A stretch of DNA of 64,000 bases from an uncultured Clostridia bacterium (GTDB lineage: Bacteria > Bacillota > Clostridia > Christensenellales > Borkfalkiaceae): NCBI GenBank assembly GCA_947624445.1, contig CANQKF010000002.1, forward strand, positions 88,445 through 152,444, read 5' to 3'. Positions 22,434-31,264 of the stretch are shown piece after piece. A program made the position numbers and the translations under genes. A model generated the notes under the pieces. The model had not been told where the DNA came from. It worked only from the letters and a program-made list of their open reading frames with translations, and did not search any database. The first letter of the stretch is position 1. Each line of letters starts with the position of its first letter.

Positions 22434-24422
22434 TTACTTCGCGAGACTCTTTTTTGCCTTCTCGACGACGTTTTCGACGGTGAATCCGAACTTCTCGAAG
22501 AGTTTGGGCGCGGGGCCGCTCGCGCCGAAGCCCGTCATCGCGATGATCTCGCCCTTGTCGCCCGCGTACTTATACCAGCTGTACGGGCTGCCCGCCTCGA
22601 CGCACACGCGCGCCTTGACGGAGTGGGGGAGCACGGCGGTCTTGTAGCGCTCGGGCTGCTTCTCGAACTCCTCGAAGCAAGGCATGGAGACGACGCGCGC
22701 CTTCACGCCCTCCTCGGCGAGCTTGGCCTTCGCCTTCACGCAGAGCTCGACTTCGGAGCCCGAGGCGATGAGGAGCACATCGGGCATGCCTTTGCAGTCC
22801 TCGAGCACATAGCCGCCCTTGAGCGCTTCGAGCCCGCTGTTCTCGTATTGCGGGAGATTCTGCCGCGTGAGCACGAGCGCGGTGGGCGCCGTCCCCGTGA
22901 GGGCGGAGATCCACGCCGCGGCGGTCTCCTTGCCGTCTGCGGGGCGGTAGACCTTCATATTCGGGATGGAGCGCAGCGCGATGAGCTGTTCGACGGGCTC
23001 GTGGGTGGGGCCGTCCTCGCCGACGCCGATCGAGTCGTGCGTGAGGATATAGACGACGGGGATGTTCATGAGCGCGGAGAGGCGCATCGCATGCTTGCAG
23101 TAGTCGGAGAAGATGAAGAAGGTGGAGCAGTAGGCGTGGATGCCGCCGTGTAGCTGCATGCCGTTGGTGATGGCCGCCATCGCGTGCTCGCGGATGCCGA
23201 AGTGCATGTTCCTGCCCGCATAGTTTTCGGGACCGAAATCGCCGTAGGTGATCGTATCGGTGTTCTTCATGTCCGAGAGGTTGGAGGGCGCGAGGTCGGC
23301 CGAGCCGCCCATGAGGGAGGGTGTGACGGCCGCGATCTTCTGGAGCACCTGCGCCGAGGTCTGGCGGGTCGCCATGGGCTTTTCGAACTTGAAGAGGTCC
23401 TCCATGGCGGCATAATCGGGCAGTTCGCCCTTCATGGCGCGCCGATACTCTGCGGCGAGCTCGGGATAGGCCTTTTCGTATTCCTTGAACATCGCCTTCC
23501 ACGCGCGCTCGCGCTTGGCGCCCCGTCTGCCCGCCGTGGCGGTGTGCTTCAAGACTTCCTCGGGCACGACGAAGGGATCCCACGTCCAGCCGAGCTTCTC
23601 CTTGGTCTTTTGCAGGTTCTCCGCGCCGAGGGGGGAGCCGTGGCACTTGTGGCTGCCCTCGAGGGGAGTTCCGTAGCCGATCTTGGTCTTGCAGATGATG
23701 ATGGAGGGCTTCTTGGTCTCCTTCTGCGCCTTGCGGATGGCGTTCGCGATCATGAGCACGTTATCGGGATGGGCGACGAGATCGACCTTCAGCACCTGCC
23801 AATTCTGCGCCGCAAACCGCGCGGCGACGTCCTCCTTGAAGGTGATGTCCGTGTTGCCCTCGATCGTGATGTCGTTGTCGTCGTAGAACACGATGAGTTT
23901 GCCGAGCTCATGGGTGCCCGCAAACGAGCATGCCTCGTAGGAGATGCCCTCTTCGAGGCAGCCGTCGCCGACGAGCGCATAGGTGAAGTGGTCGACGACG
24001 GGGAACCCCTCGCGGTTGAATTTTGCGGCGAGGTGCGCCTCGGCGACCGCCATGCCGACGGCGTTCGCAATGCCCTGTCCGAGGGGACCTGTGGTCGTTT
24101 CAATGCCCACGGTGTGGCCGTATTCGGGGTGACCGGGCGTCTTGCTCCCGAGCTGGCGGAAGTTTTGAAGGTCCTCGATCTTGAGCCCGAATCCATAGAG
24201 ATAGAGCAGGGAATAGTTGAGCATGGAGCCATGCCCCGCGGAGAGCACGAAGCGGTCCCTATCGTCCCACTTGGGGTCCTTGTTGTTGAATTTCAGGAAG
24301 TTTTGCCACAGGGTATAGGCGATGGGCGCAGATCCGAGGGGAAGCCCGGGATGCCCCGAATTTGCCTTTTGGATGGCCTCCGCAGAGAGGATCCGGATGG
24401 CGTTGATGGTCGTCTGTTTCAT
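22434..24422 (-). CDS. tkt: Transketolase
   Basis: A 662-residue full-length transketolase, transferring two-carbon units between sugar phosphates in the non-oxidative pentose phosphate pathway. The N-terminal part has SGHPGLPLG and DRFVLSAGHGS, the thiamine pyrophosphate motif is GDGCLEEGISYE with the terminal Asn in DDNDITIEG, and the C-terminal half has HDSIGVGEDGPTHEP. The ATG at 24422 follows GGAGGAATGA; an in-frame TTG farther upstream was rejected. The preceding phosphohexomutase gene stops one base before this start, so the two are co-translated. A strong terminator follows. Confidence 0.97.
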   Translation of the reverse strand: MKQTTINAIRILSAEAIQKANSGHPGLPLGSAPIAYTLWQNFLKFNNKDPKWDDRDRFVLSAGHGSMLNYSLLYLYGFGLKIEDLQNFRQLGSKTPGHPEYGHTVGIETTTGPLGQGIANAVGMAVAEAHLAAKFNREGFPVVDHFTYALVGDGCLEEGISYEACSFAGTHELGKLIVFYDDNDITIEGNTDITFKEDVAARFAAQNWQVLKVDLVAHPDNVLMIANAIRKAQKETKKPSIIICKTKIGYGTPLEGSHKCHGSPLGAENLQKTKEKLGWTWDPFVVPEEVLKHTATAGRRGAKRERAWKAMFKEYEKAYPELAAEYRRAMKGELPDYAAMEDLFKFEKPMATRQTSAQVLQKIAAVTPSLMGGSADLAPSNLSDMKNTDTITYGDFGPENYAGRNMHFGIREHAMAAITNGMQLHGGIHAYCSTFFIFSDYCKHAMRLSALMNIPVVYILTHDSIGVGEDGPTHEPVEQLIALRSIPNMKVYRPADGKETAAAWISALTGTAPTALVLTRQNLPQYENSGLEALKGGYVLEDCKGMPDVLLIASGSEVELCVKAKAKLAEEGVKARVVSMPCFEEFEKQPERYKTAVLPHSVKARVCVEAGSPYSWYKYAGDKGEIIAMTGFGASGPAPKLFEKFGFTVENVVEKAKKSLAK

Positions 24423-24423
24423 T

Positions 24424-25926
24424 TCATTCCTCCAATACTTTTTCAAGTTTTGCCATATTTAAGAAGGGATAGCCCTTCAAAAATCCGTAGAGTTCGCCGA
24501 GCATACATTTCACGCCGCCCGTGGTATTGCTCTCGGCGTTGATGGGCAGAATGGGTTCGTGCAGGCTCATCCTGAGGAGCGCCCAGCCGTCGCCGTGCTG
24601 CCGATCGAAGTTGATGCGGATGCCCTCGTGGTTTTCGGGCGCGGGCGAGAGATAGGGGACCTTCGCGACGTATTCCGCAAGTTCGGCGAGCAGTTTTGCG
24701 CCCGCCGCTTTGAAATCGCACCCGGGCACGAACGTGGGGCGCACTTCGGCCGCCTCGAGGGGCTCGGGCAGGGACGCGATGAGCGATTCGAGCGTCTTGC
24801 CCTCCTCCGCCGCCTGCGCGAGCGCGATGAGCAGCCGCGTGACGAGATAGGCGCCGTCGTCGAGGAAATAGTTCTCGCGGAGCGCGGCATGTCCGCTCGT
24901 CTCGATGGCAAGCGGGGAGCACACGCCCTCGGCGCACAGCCGTTTGCTCTCGTTGATGACGTTCTTATATCCGCGCTTGAAGCGGCGGTGTACGCCGCCG
25001 TGCGCCTCGATGAAGGCGGTGAGCCCGTCGCTCGTCACGGAATCGGTGACGATCGTCGCCCCGGGCTGCTCTTTGAGCAGAATGGCGGAGATGAGCGCGA
25101 TGAGGCGGTTGCGGTTGATCTCTTCGCCCGAAGCGGAGACGGCGCCCGCGCGGTCGACGTCGGTATCGAAGATGATGCCGAAATCGGCATGGTTGCGCAC
25201 GACCGCCTCGGTGACCGACCGCATCGCGTCCTCGTTCTCGGGGTTGGGGATGTGGTTGGGGAACCGCCCGTCGGGCTCCAAAAACTGCGAACCCGTCGTA
25301 TCCGCGCCGAGCGGCTTCAACACGAGATCGACATAGAACCCGCCCGCGCCGTTGCCCGCGTCCACGAGGATGCGCTTGCCGGAAAGGGGCGTTTGCTTGC
25401 CCGTCGCCCGCCGCACCTTGTCCACGAGATCGGCGGCATATTTCTCGATGTAGCTCTTTTTGGATACCGTGCCCTTGCCCTCGGGGAATCCGCCGCGCGC
25501 CGCGATGCGCAGCACTTCGGCAACGTCGTCCCCCTCGAGCCCGCCCTCGGCGGTGAAGAATTTGAGCCCGTTCTTCTGATAGGGCAGATGGCTCGCCGTG
25601 ATCATGATGGAGGCGTCCGCGCCGAAGTCGTCTTTGAGGAGCATGAACATCGAGGGCGTCGAAGAGAGCCCCGTCAAAATGACGGGCGAACCGCATCCCG
25701 CGATGGCGTCCGCGAGCCAGCCTTCGATGTCCGCCGCGGAGACGCGCGAATCGTGCCCGATGGCGATGCGGGCATGCGGAAGCTGCTTTTCGGTCGCCAG
25801 CCAAAGGCAGAACGCCTTGCCGATGTCCCGCACGGCAGCTTCGGTGAGCGTGACTTCTTCCCCGGCGCCCGCCGTCGCGGTGCCGCGCACGTCCGTCCCG
25901 TTTTTGAGCGCAAGATAATCCGCCAT
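24424..25926 (-). CDS. Phosphoglucomutase/phosphomannomutase family enzyme
   Basis: A 500-residue alpha-D-phosphohexomutase. The phosphoserine loop is TASHLPYQKNG, the metal-binding loop DTDVDRAG fits DxDxDR, and the sugar-binding loop is ETSGHAAL; a C-terminal phosphate-binding domain with the RINFDRQHGDGW segment completes the four-domain layout. Whether it acts on glucose, mannose or another sugar 1/6-phosphate cannot be told; glmM is a separate gene in this window. The gene starts 1 base plus its own leader from a promoter at 25965-25992, with GGGGGGAAA before the ATG, and is coupled to transketolase. Confidence 0.93.
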   Translation of the reverse strand: MADYLALKNGTDVRGTATAGAGEEVTLTEAAVRDIGKAFCLWLATEKQLPHARIAIGHDSRVSAADIEGWLADAIAGCGSPVILTGLSSTPSMFMLLKDDFGADASIMITASHLPYQKNGLKFFTAEGGLEGDDVAEVLRIAARGGFPEGKGTVSKKSYIEKYAADLVDKVRRATGKQTPLSGKRILVDAGNGAGGFYVDLVLKPLGADTTGSQFLEPDGRFPNHIPNPENEDAMRSVTEAVVRNHADFGIIFDTDVDRAGAVSASGEEINRNRLIALISAILLKEQPGATIVTDSVTSDGLTAFIEAHGGVHRRFKRGYKNVINESKRLCAEGVCSPLAIETSGHAALRENYFLDDGAYLVTRLLIALAQAAEEGKTLESLIASLPEPLEAAEVRPTFVPGCDFKAAGAKLLAELAEYVAKVPYLSPAPENHEGIRINFDRQHGDGWALLRMSLHEPILPINAESNTTGGVKCMLGELYGFLKGYPFLNMAKLEKVLEE

Positions 25927-25964
25927 AGTTTCCCCCCTATGAACAAAAGCAATTTTACCATACC

Positions 25965-25992
25965 ATTATACTACTTTCGGCGGCATTTTCAA
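25965..25992 (-). promoter_or_regulatory. Promoter of the phosphohexomutase-transketolase operon
   Basis: Minus-strand TTGAAA (25987-25992) and TATAAT (25965-25970) with a 16-base spacer. It is divergent from the degV promoter at 26043-26071. Confidence 0.78.
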
Positions 25993-26042
25993 GGGCTTTT
26001 TGAAAAAAATGAGGAAAAGTTCGGAAAATTCGGTTTTTCACC

Positions 26043-26071
26043 TTGCAACCTGCCGCAGATTGTGATATAAT
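26043..26071 (+). promoter_or_regulatory. Promoter of the degV gene
   Basis: TTGCAA (26043-26048), 17-base spacer ending in TGA and TATAAT (26066-26071). Confidence 0.83.
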
Positions 26072-26104
26072 CGAACGGAGAAAAAACCTTGCGAGGACAG
26101 AGTC

Positions 26105-27001
26105 ATGGAATATAAATTCACGCTTTCGAGCGATTCGACCTGCGATCTTTATCATGATTTCGTCGTAGAGAACGATATCAGATTCGCGCCGCTCACCTTT
26201 ATTCTCGAAAAGGACGGCGAGATCGAAGAGTATTTCGATAATTTCACCGAATACGGACAGTACGTCGCCTTCTACCAGAAGCTGCGCGCGGGCTGGATGC
26301 CCAAGACGAGCAAGCTCAACTACGAGGCGCACTATCTGCACTTCAAGAAGATGGCGGAGGAGGGCGCGAAGGACGTCGTGCACTTCACGATCTCTTCGGG
26401 GCTCGCCAACACGTGGGAGAACGCCGAACAGGCGGCGGCCGACGTGAAGAAGGATTTCCCCGAGTTCCGCGTGTTCGTCGTCGACCCGCTCACCGCGACG
26501 GTGGGGCAGGGTGCGCTCGTGCGCCTCGCCTTAAAGTGCCGCAACGAGGGCAAGACGGCGGAGGAGGCGGCGGCGCTGTGCAAGTCGGTCCGTCTGCACA
26601 TCCAGCACTTCATCGTCGCGGACGACCTGCAATTCTTGAAGCGCGGCGGGCGCATCTCGGCGGCTTCGGCAGCCATCGGCGGGGTGCTCAAAGTCAAGCC
26701 CATCATCAGCTTCGATAAAGAGGGCAAGCTCGGCGTCATCGATAAGGTCATGGGGGCGCGGAAGGCGGTCTCCTTCATCAAGCAGAAGCTCGAAAAGGAG
26801 GCCCCCGATCCCGATTACAACTATGTGTTCATCGTGCACACCGATAACGAGCCCGTCGCGAACGAACTCGCCGAGTATGTGCGCAGCCGCTTCGGGATCG
26901 AACCCTACACCCAGATCATGGGGCCCGTCATCGGCTCCCACGTCGGGCCGGGCGCCTTCGCCCTCGGCTACATCTCGAAGAGCGAACGCAACGAATTCTG
27001 A
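26105..27001 (+). CDS. DegV family fatty acid-binding protein
   Basis: A 298-residue DegV protein. Such proteins bind a fatty acid between two domains and, as FakB, present it to the kinase FakA for phosphorylation and use in phospholipid synthesis; the assignment of this paralogue to FakB is inference. The motifs are SSDSTCDL at the N-terminus, TSKLNYEAHY and ISSGLANTWENAEQAA in the middle, and FLKRGGRISAA and GPVIGSHVGPGAFALGY at the C-terminal side. Another DegV gene lies at 47696-48565. A terminator lies just after its stop. Confidence 0.94.
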   Translation: MEYKFTLSSDSTCDLYHDFVVENDIRFAPLTFILEKDGEIEEYFDNFTEYGQYVAFYQKLRAGWMPKTSKLNYEAHYLHFKKMAEEGAKDVVHFTISSGLANTWENAEQAAADVKKDFPEFRVFVVDPLTATVGQGALVRLALKCRNEGKTAEEAAALCKSVRLHIQHFIVADDLQFLKRGGRISAASAAIGGVLKVKPIISFDKEGKLGVIDKVMGARKAVSFIKQKLEKEAPDPDYNYVFIVHTDNEPVANELAEYVRSRFGIEPYTQIMGPVIGSHVGPGAFALGYISKSERNEF

Positions 27002-27006
27002 AACGA

Positions 27007-27028
27007 GCCGCCCCGCGGGGCGGCTTTT
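27007..27028 (+). terminator. Terminator of the degV gene
   Basis: A GC-rich palindrome (27007-27024) followed by TTTT, six bases after the degV stop and 14 bases before the next ATG. Read-through into the SDR gene is possible. Confidence 0.78.
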
Positions 27029-27041
27029 GCATGGAGGCAGC

Positions 27042-27827
27042 ATGGAATACACCCTCATCACGGGCGCGTGCGGCGGGATCGGCACCGCCTTTTCGGAGAT
27101 CCTCGCCGCCCGCAAAACGGCGCTCTACCTCACGGGCAGGAGCGCGGAGCGGCTCCAAGCGCTCGCGGATCGCCTGCGCGAAACCTATGCCGTGGCGGTG
27201 CGCACGTTTGTCTGCGATCTGCGAAACGAGGGGGGACGTATGTCGTTATTTCGCGACGCGGAGGCGCACGGGATCGCGTTTTCCCGCCTCGTCTACGTCG
27301 CGGGCGTGGATACGCAGATGGCGTTTGCGAAGTACACCGAGGAGAAGATCGTCTGGCAGTGCCGCGCCAATTTCGAGGGCGCCGTCTCGCTCATGCGCGG
27401 CGTGCTCGCGCGGGCGGAGAACGCCGAGATCCTCGCCGTCGGCAGCATGTCCGCTACCGTCCCCATGCCCTATTTTGCGCTGTACAGCGCGACGAAGAAG
27501 GCGCTCGAACACTTCTGTGCGGCGCTCCGCGCCGAATACAAGGGCAGGGCGAAGATCACCTGCGTGCTCCCCGGCTCGGTCCCGACGCGGGAGGACATCA
27601 AGGAGAACATCCGCGCGCACGGGTTTTTCGGAAGGATCTCGGCGGTCCCGCCCGAGCGCGTCGCCCGCGCCGCCCTCAAAGCCGTCGCGCACAACCGCAG
27701 GAAGAAGATCGTGGGGGGATGGAACCGCGTCCTTTGCTTCTTTTCCGCGCTCGCGCCCATGCCGCTCAAACAGAGCGTCGTCCGCCGCATGTGGAAGCGC
27801 ACCGAAAAAGATTACTACCGCGAATAA
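27042..27827 (+). CDS. Short-chain dehydrogenase/reductase
   Basis: A 261-residue classical SDR. The cofactor loop is TGACGGIGTAFSE, the typical NNAG is replaced by YVAGVD, and the catalytic Ser, Tyr and Lys are in SMSATVPMPYFALYSATKKAL (split: GSMSATVP and YSATKKAL). The absence of an Asp at the end of the second strand and presence of Arg (TGRSAERL) suggest NADP(H). The C-terminal extension with a hydrophobic LCFFSALAPMP stretch may contact membrane. TGGAGGCAGC precedes the ATG at 27042. It may reduce a lipid or polyketide-type substrate; nothing nearby defines it. Confidence 0.92.
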   Translation: MEYTLITGACGGIGTAFSEILAARKTALYLTGRSAERLQALADRLRETYAVAVRTFVCDLRNEGGRMSLFRDAEAHGIAFSRLVYVAGVDTQMAFAKYTEEKIVWQCRANFEGAVSLMRGVLARAENAEILAVGSMSATVPMPYFALYSATKKALEHFCAALRAEYKGRAKITCVLPGSVPTREDIKENIRAHGFFGRISAVPPERVARAALKAVAHNRRKKIVGGWNRVLCFFSALAPMPLKQSVVRRMWKRTEKDYYRE

Positions 27828-27835
27828 AAAAACCG

Positions 27836-27857
27836 CCCCTTTCCGCACGGGAAGGGG
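27836..27857 (-). terminator. Terminator of the PH-like membrane protein gene
   Basis: A 9-bp stem with one wobble pair (27836-27844 with 27849-27857, loop GCAC), followed on the minus strand by CGG and seven T residues. Confidence 0.85.
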
Positions 27858-27875
27858 ACGGGCGCAAACGCTGCG

Positions 27876-28394
27876 CTACTTTTTTTTGTTCTTTTTGACT
27901 TCGGCTTCCTCCTCCGCCGTGGAGAACGTGAAGGCGATGTGCGGCCCCCGCGCTTGCAGGGCGCGGATGAAGGCGTCGTATTCCTGCGGGCGGATGATGA
28001 TATTGAGGTAGTCCGTCTTGAGATCGTCGAAATACACGGCGAGCTTGTTTGCGCCGCGGAAGAGGTGCACGGAGAGGATCTTCTCCAATCCGAACTTCTG
28101 CACGATCAGCCCGAAGCGCAGCACGAGCTTGTCGCCGATCGTATACCTGCTGCAGATGAGCATGGCGACGATGAGCACGGCGAGCGCGAGCGTGACGCCG
28201 TAGAGGAGCACATACTGCATCCATCCGTAGACGGACGTAGGGTCGGCGCCGAGGAAGAGGACGAACCGCCACGTCGTGAGGCCCAGCGAGACGGCGCACA
28301 GCGTGAGCCCGAGCGCGCAGAGCGCGACAAGGAGCGGCGAGAAGCGGAATCGGAACCGCACGGGCTCCGTCTCCGGTTTTACGTTGGTATCCAT
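27876..28394 (-). CDS. Two-helix membrane protein with a bacterial PH-like domain
   Basis: A 172-residue protein of unknown function. Two hydrophobic helices span about residues 20-45 and 60-85; the following CSRYTIGDKLVLRFGLIVQKF and LSVHLFRGANKLAVYFDDLK have the strand pattern of bacterial PH-like (YdbS/bPH) domains, and the C-terminus is lysine-rich. No Shine-Dalgarno precedes the ATG at 28394: the -10 box TATACT ends only seven bases upstream, so the mRNA should start at or within a base of the ATG and be leaderless. It is followed by an intrinsic terminator, so it is monocistronic. Confidence 0.82.
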   Translation of the reverse strand: MDTNVKPETEPVRFRFRFSPLLVALCALGLTLCAVSLGLTTWRFVLFLGADPTSVYGWMQYVLLYGVTLALAVLIVAMLICSRYTIGDKLVLRFGLIVQKFGLEKILSVHLFRGANKLAVYFDDLKTDYLNIIIRPQEYDAFIRALQARGPHIAFTFSTAEEEAEVKKNKKK

Positions 28395-28400
28395 GCTGTA

Positions 28401-28429
28401 AGTATAGCCGATTTTTCCGCAAAATGCAA
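28401..28429 (-). promoter_or_regulatory. Promoter producing a leaderless mRNA
   Basis: Minus-strand TTGCAT (28424-28429) and TATACT (28401-28406), 17-base spacer; the expected start coincides with the ATG at 28394. Confidence 0.82.
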
Positions 28430-28484
28430 TCTTTTTTCGCATGAAAAAATTTTGTCCGCGCCCCTTCTTTTTGCGGGGGAGGGC

Positions 28485-28513
28485 TTGAATTTTTTCACGA
28501 AAGATGATATGAT
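28485..28513 (+). promoter_or_regulatory. Promoter of the aconitase-like/macrodomain operon
   Basis: TTGAAT (28485-28490), 17-base spacer ending in TGA and TATGAT (28508-28513), about 25 bases before the Shine-Dalgarno AGGGAGG of the first gene. Confidence 0.75.
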
Positions 28514-28544
28514 GGTTACGGAAAAAATCCGCAGGGAGGATCCC

Positions 28545-30356
28545 ATGGTCAAAGTCATCCGTCAGGGCGTCTATTATATGGAGGGGTGGCTCGTCAAGGA
28601 GGCGCAGGCGTTCATGACGTCGGAGAAAAAGGCGCGCGCGGTGCAAAACACGATGACGCACGCCCTGCTCGCGGCGCCTCGGGGCGCGTCGATCGCCGTC
28701 GCGGGGGACGTCGTTTCCCTTTTGCGCGCGCTCGACGACCTCGGCTGCACCGCACTCCCCGCGCCCGCGGTCTTTTTTGCGGATCCCTATACCGGCGCGG
28801 CGTTCCAGCGGTCTGCCGCCGAACGCTACGGCGCGCGGCTCGTCTGCGCCGATCTCGCCTCCCCGCAACAGTACCTGCGCGAGGAGGTCGTAAAGAGCGG
28901 CGAACGCGTCATGACCGACCGCAAACTCCCCTGCGGCGCCCTCGGCGCGCTTTCGCTGCCGTGCGGCGAGGGGGGGATCCTGCGCTATGCGGTCTCGGGC
29001 TCCGCCGTTGCGGCGCCCGTCGTCGCGGTCCTTCTCCGCGGCGTCCCCAAGGAGGGGGTGGGCCCCACCGATCTCGCGCTCGCCATGCGCAGGGCGCTCC
29101 GATCCTTCGGCGGCTTCGGCGCGGGCAAGATCCTCGAATTTTTCGGCGCGGGGCTGGGGAAGCTCTCGATGGACTTCCGCAACGCCCTCTCGGACGCCCT
29201 TGCGGAGGACTGCCTCGCGACCCTCTGGGCGACCGACGCCCGCACCGAGGAGTATTTCGCGCAGCACGGGCGGGAGGGCTATGCGGCGCTTTCGCCCACG
29301 GCGCCCGCCTACTACGAGGGCGGGATCGTCGTCGATCTCTCTCGGATCGAGCCGATGATCGGCTTTGCGGACGACATTTTGCCCGTGCGCGAGCTGCTTG
29401 AGGATCCCGAAGCGGCGCTTCGGCGCGCGGAAGAGGCTCTCGGCGCGCTCGGCTTTGCCGATCTTGCGCAGTTTGCGGAGCACGGCAAGGTGCGCCTTGC
29501 CTACGGCGAAGTGGGCGGCTATGCGGGAACCTTCGAGACGGTCGCGGAATGCGCCGAGCGCTTGAAGGACCGCCGCATCGCACCCGCGGGCGGCATGATC
29601 TCCTGCGTCTCCGCCCCCGTCGCCCGCGCCGCCATGGAGAGCGGGTATGCCGCACAGATCGTCGATGCGGGCATGTGCTTCGAACGGCTGTGCGATTGGT
29701 CGGTGCGCGGGCTCTTTGCCGCGGACGGAGACCTTGAAGCCCCCGTCGTGCTCGACGCGCGCACGATCGCCGCGTCGCTCACGGAGGGGGAACTGATCCC
29801 CGCAACGCAAACGGCGGCCTCTTTCCGCCGCAAAAAGGAGCATTACTGCGGCGCCTGCTACGAGAGCTGCGTGCTGAAAGGAAGCGGGAACAAGGAGCTT
29901 CCGCTCGACGCTTCGGACGGCGTTCTTCCCATTCCCGCCCTCGCCCCCGTGCCCGATTCGGTCGTCCTCACCGTCGCGGAGGAGGATCTTCCCGAGGGCG
30001 GCGCCTTTGCCGTGCGCTACACGGCGGAGGAATACGAATGGGGGGACGCCATCGCATGGCGGGAACGCGGCGCCGTCGCGGCGATCGCGGTCTCCTATTC
30101 CGAGGAGGAGAGGATCCACCTCATCGATTGGGGCATTCTGCCGCTCACGGCGAAGCGCTTGCCCGAAGCGGGCACGGTGCTGCGCCTCGAAAATATCCAC
30201 GCCGCGCTTTCGGGCGGGGAACTCCGCGCAACGCGCGTCTCGGCCCGCGCCGAAAAGGCGGTCCCGCTCACGCTCGCGGTGCGGGAAGGGGAGCGCGAAG
30301 TCCTGCTTGCGGGCTCCCGCAACGCCCTCTGCAAGGCGGGGAGGAACGCGCAATGA
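28545..30356 (+). CDS. Aconitase-family hydratase homologue, apparently catalytically dead
   Basis: A 603-residue protein that aligns by eye with the clostridial aconitase-like hydratases, normally about 750 residues: GVGPTDLALAMRRAL, FFGAGLGKLSMDFRNALSD, YYEGGIVVDLSRIEPMIGF and, in the swivel domain, HLIDWGILPL are well conserved. The functional motifs are not: the catalytic DSHT region reads TDRKLPCG, the first cluster cysteine region reads GEVGGYAGTF, the CGPC ligands are replaced by MCFERLCDW, and the substrate-binding NRNF loop is missing. The protein probably lacks the 4Fe-4S cluster and hydratase activity. The ATG at 28545 follows AGGGAGG. Its stop overlaps the macrodomain gene. Confidence 0.75.
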   Translation: MVKVIRQGVYYMEGWLVKEAQAFMTSEKKARAVQNTMTHALLAAPRGASIAVAGDVVSLLRALDDLGCTALPAPAVFFADPYTGAAFQRSAAERYGARLVCADLASPQQYLREEVVKSGERVMTDRKLPCGALGALSLPCGEGGILRYAVSGSAVAAPVVAVLLRGVPKEGVGPTDLALAMRRALRSFGGFGAGKILEFFGAGLGKLSMDFRNALSDALAEDCLATLWATDARTEEYFAQHGREGYAALSPTAPAYYEGGIVVDLSRIEPMIGFADDILPVRELLEDPEAALRRAEEALGALGFADLAQFAEHGKVRLAYGEVGGYAGTFETVAECAERLKDRRIAPAGGMISCVSAPVARAAMESGYAAQIVDAGMCFERLCDWSVRGLFAADGDLEAPVVLDARTIAASLTEGELIPATQTAASFRRKKEHYCGACYESCVLKGSGNKELPLDASDGVLPIPALAPVPDSVVLTVAEEDLPEGGAFAVRYTAEEYEWGDAIAWRERGAVAAIAVSYSEEERIHLIDWGILPLTAKRLPEAGTVLRLENIHAALSGGELRATRVSARAEKAVPLTLAVREGEREVLLAGSRNALCKAGRNAQ

Positions 30357-31195
30357 TCCGGCCCGAACAAGACGTTCTCGATCTCACGCCCTATCCGCGC
30401 CCCGAACCGCTCTCCGAAGCCGAGTCTGCGGCGGCGTGCGAGGAGCTTTTGCGCTTTCTTCTGCGCGAACGCGGCCTGATTGCGGCGTTCAGCGCGACCT
30501 ACGAAAAGAAGCGGGCGCTCGTCCGCAGATACATGAACGAGCGCGCGCCGCTGCCCGTGCCGCCCGAGATCCTCGCCCTGCAGGACCGCCTCTTCTGGAC
30601 GGAGAGCCTCGCGCGGGGCGTCGTGGACGCGGATACGATTCCGGCGGGCAAATACGACATCGCGCTCTTCGAGGGGGACATCACCCGTCTGCGCGCCGAC
30701 GCCGTCGTGAACGCGGCGAACAAATCGCTGCTCGGCTGTTTCCTCGCGGGGCACAACTGTATCGACAACGCGATCCATTCCGCGGCGGGCATGCAGCTGC
30801 GCAACGACTGCCAGCGCATTATCTCGGCGCTCGGGCACGAGGAGGAGTGCGGCAACGCCCGCATCACGCGGGGCTACAATCTCCCCGCGACCTACGTGCT
30901 CCACACCGTGGGGCCGATGGTGGGGCGGGAGGTGACCGAGATCGAGCGCGCGGATCTGCGCTCCTGCTACGTCTCCTGTCTCGACCTCGCCGCCGAGCGC
31001 GGGCTAAAGTCCGTCGCCTTCTGCTGCGTTGGGACGGGGGTGTTTAACTTCCCCCGCGCGGAGGCCGCCGAGATCGCCGCGGGCGCCGTCATCAACTGGA
31101 AGCTCCGCCATTCCGAAAACCGCCTCAAAGTCGTGTTCGATACCTTTCTCCCGCAGGATACGGAGATTTACCGTTCCATCCTCGGCATGATGTAA
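30353..31195 (+). CDS. Zinc-dependent macrodomain protein-ADP-ribose hydrolase
   Basis: A 280-residue protein with a helical N-terminal cap (about residues 1-95) and a macrodomain beginning DIALFEGDITRL. NAANKSLLGC then AGHNCIDNAIHSAAG contains the Cys and His residues that bind zinc in the SauMacro-type hydrolases, and CVGTGVFNFPR is the phosphate-binding loop. Such enzymes remove ADP-ribose from proteins, in Staphylococcus and Streptococcus as partners of a sirtuin-type transferase and lipoylated carrier protein. Neither is present here. The ATG overlaps the stop of the aconitase-like gene (ATGA), so the two proteins are made together and may interact. Confidence 0.91.
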   Translation: MIRPEQDVLDLTPYPRPEPLSEAESAAACEELLRFLLRERGLIAAFSATYEKKRALVRRYMNERAPLPVPPEILALQDRLFWTESLARGVVDADTIPAGKYDIALFEGDITRLRADAVVNAANKSLLGCFLAGHNCIDNAIHSAAGMQLRNDCQRIISALGHEEECGNARITRGYNLPATYVLHTVGPMVGREVTEIERADLRSCYVSCLDLAAERGLKSVAFCCVGTGVFNFPRAEAAEIAAGAVINWKLRHSENRLKVVFDTFLPQDTEIYRSILGMM

Positions 31196-31264
31196 TTTGG
31201 TCGTTATCCCCCCAAACGCGGGGGGACGCTATCGATAAAATCAAAATTCATTGGAGGCATAACT

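Noticed and set aside
22298..22483. A 61-codon plus-strand frame
   Set aside because: No Shine-Dalgarno, composition of random GC-rich DNA, and it passes through the transketolase terminator into the antisense of that gene.
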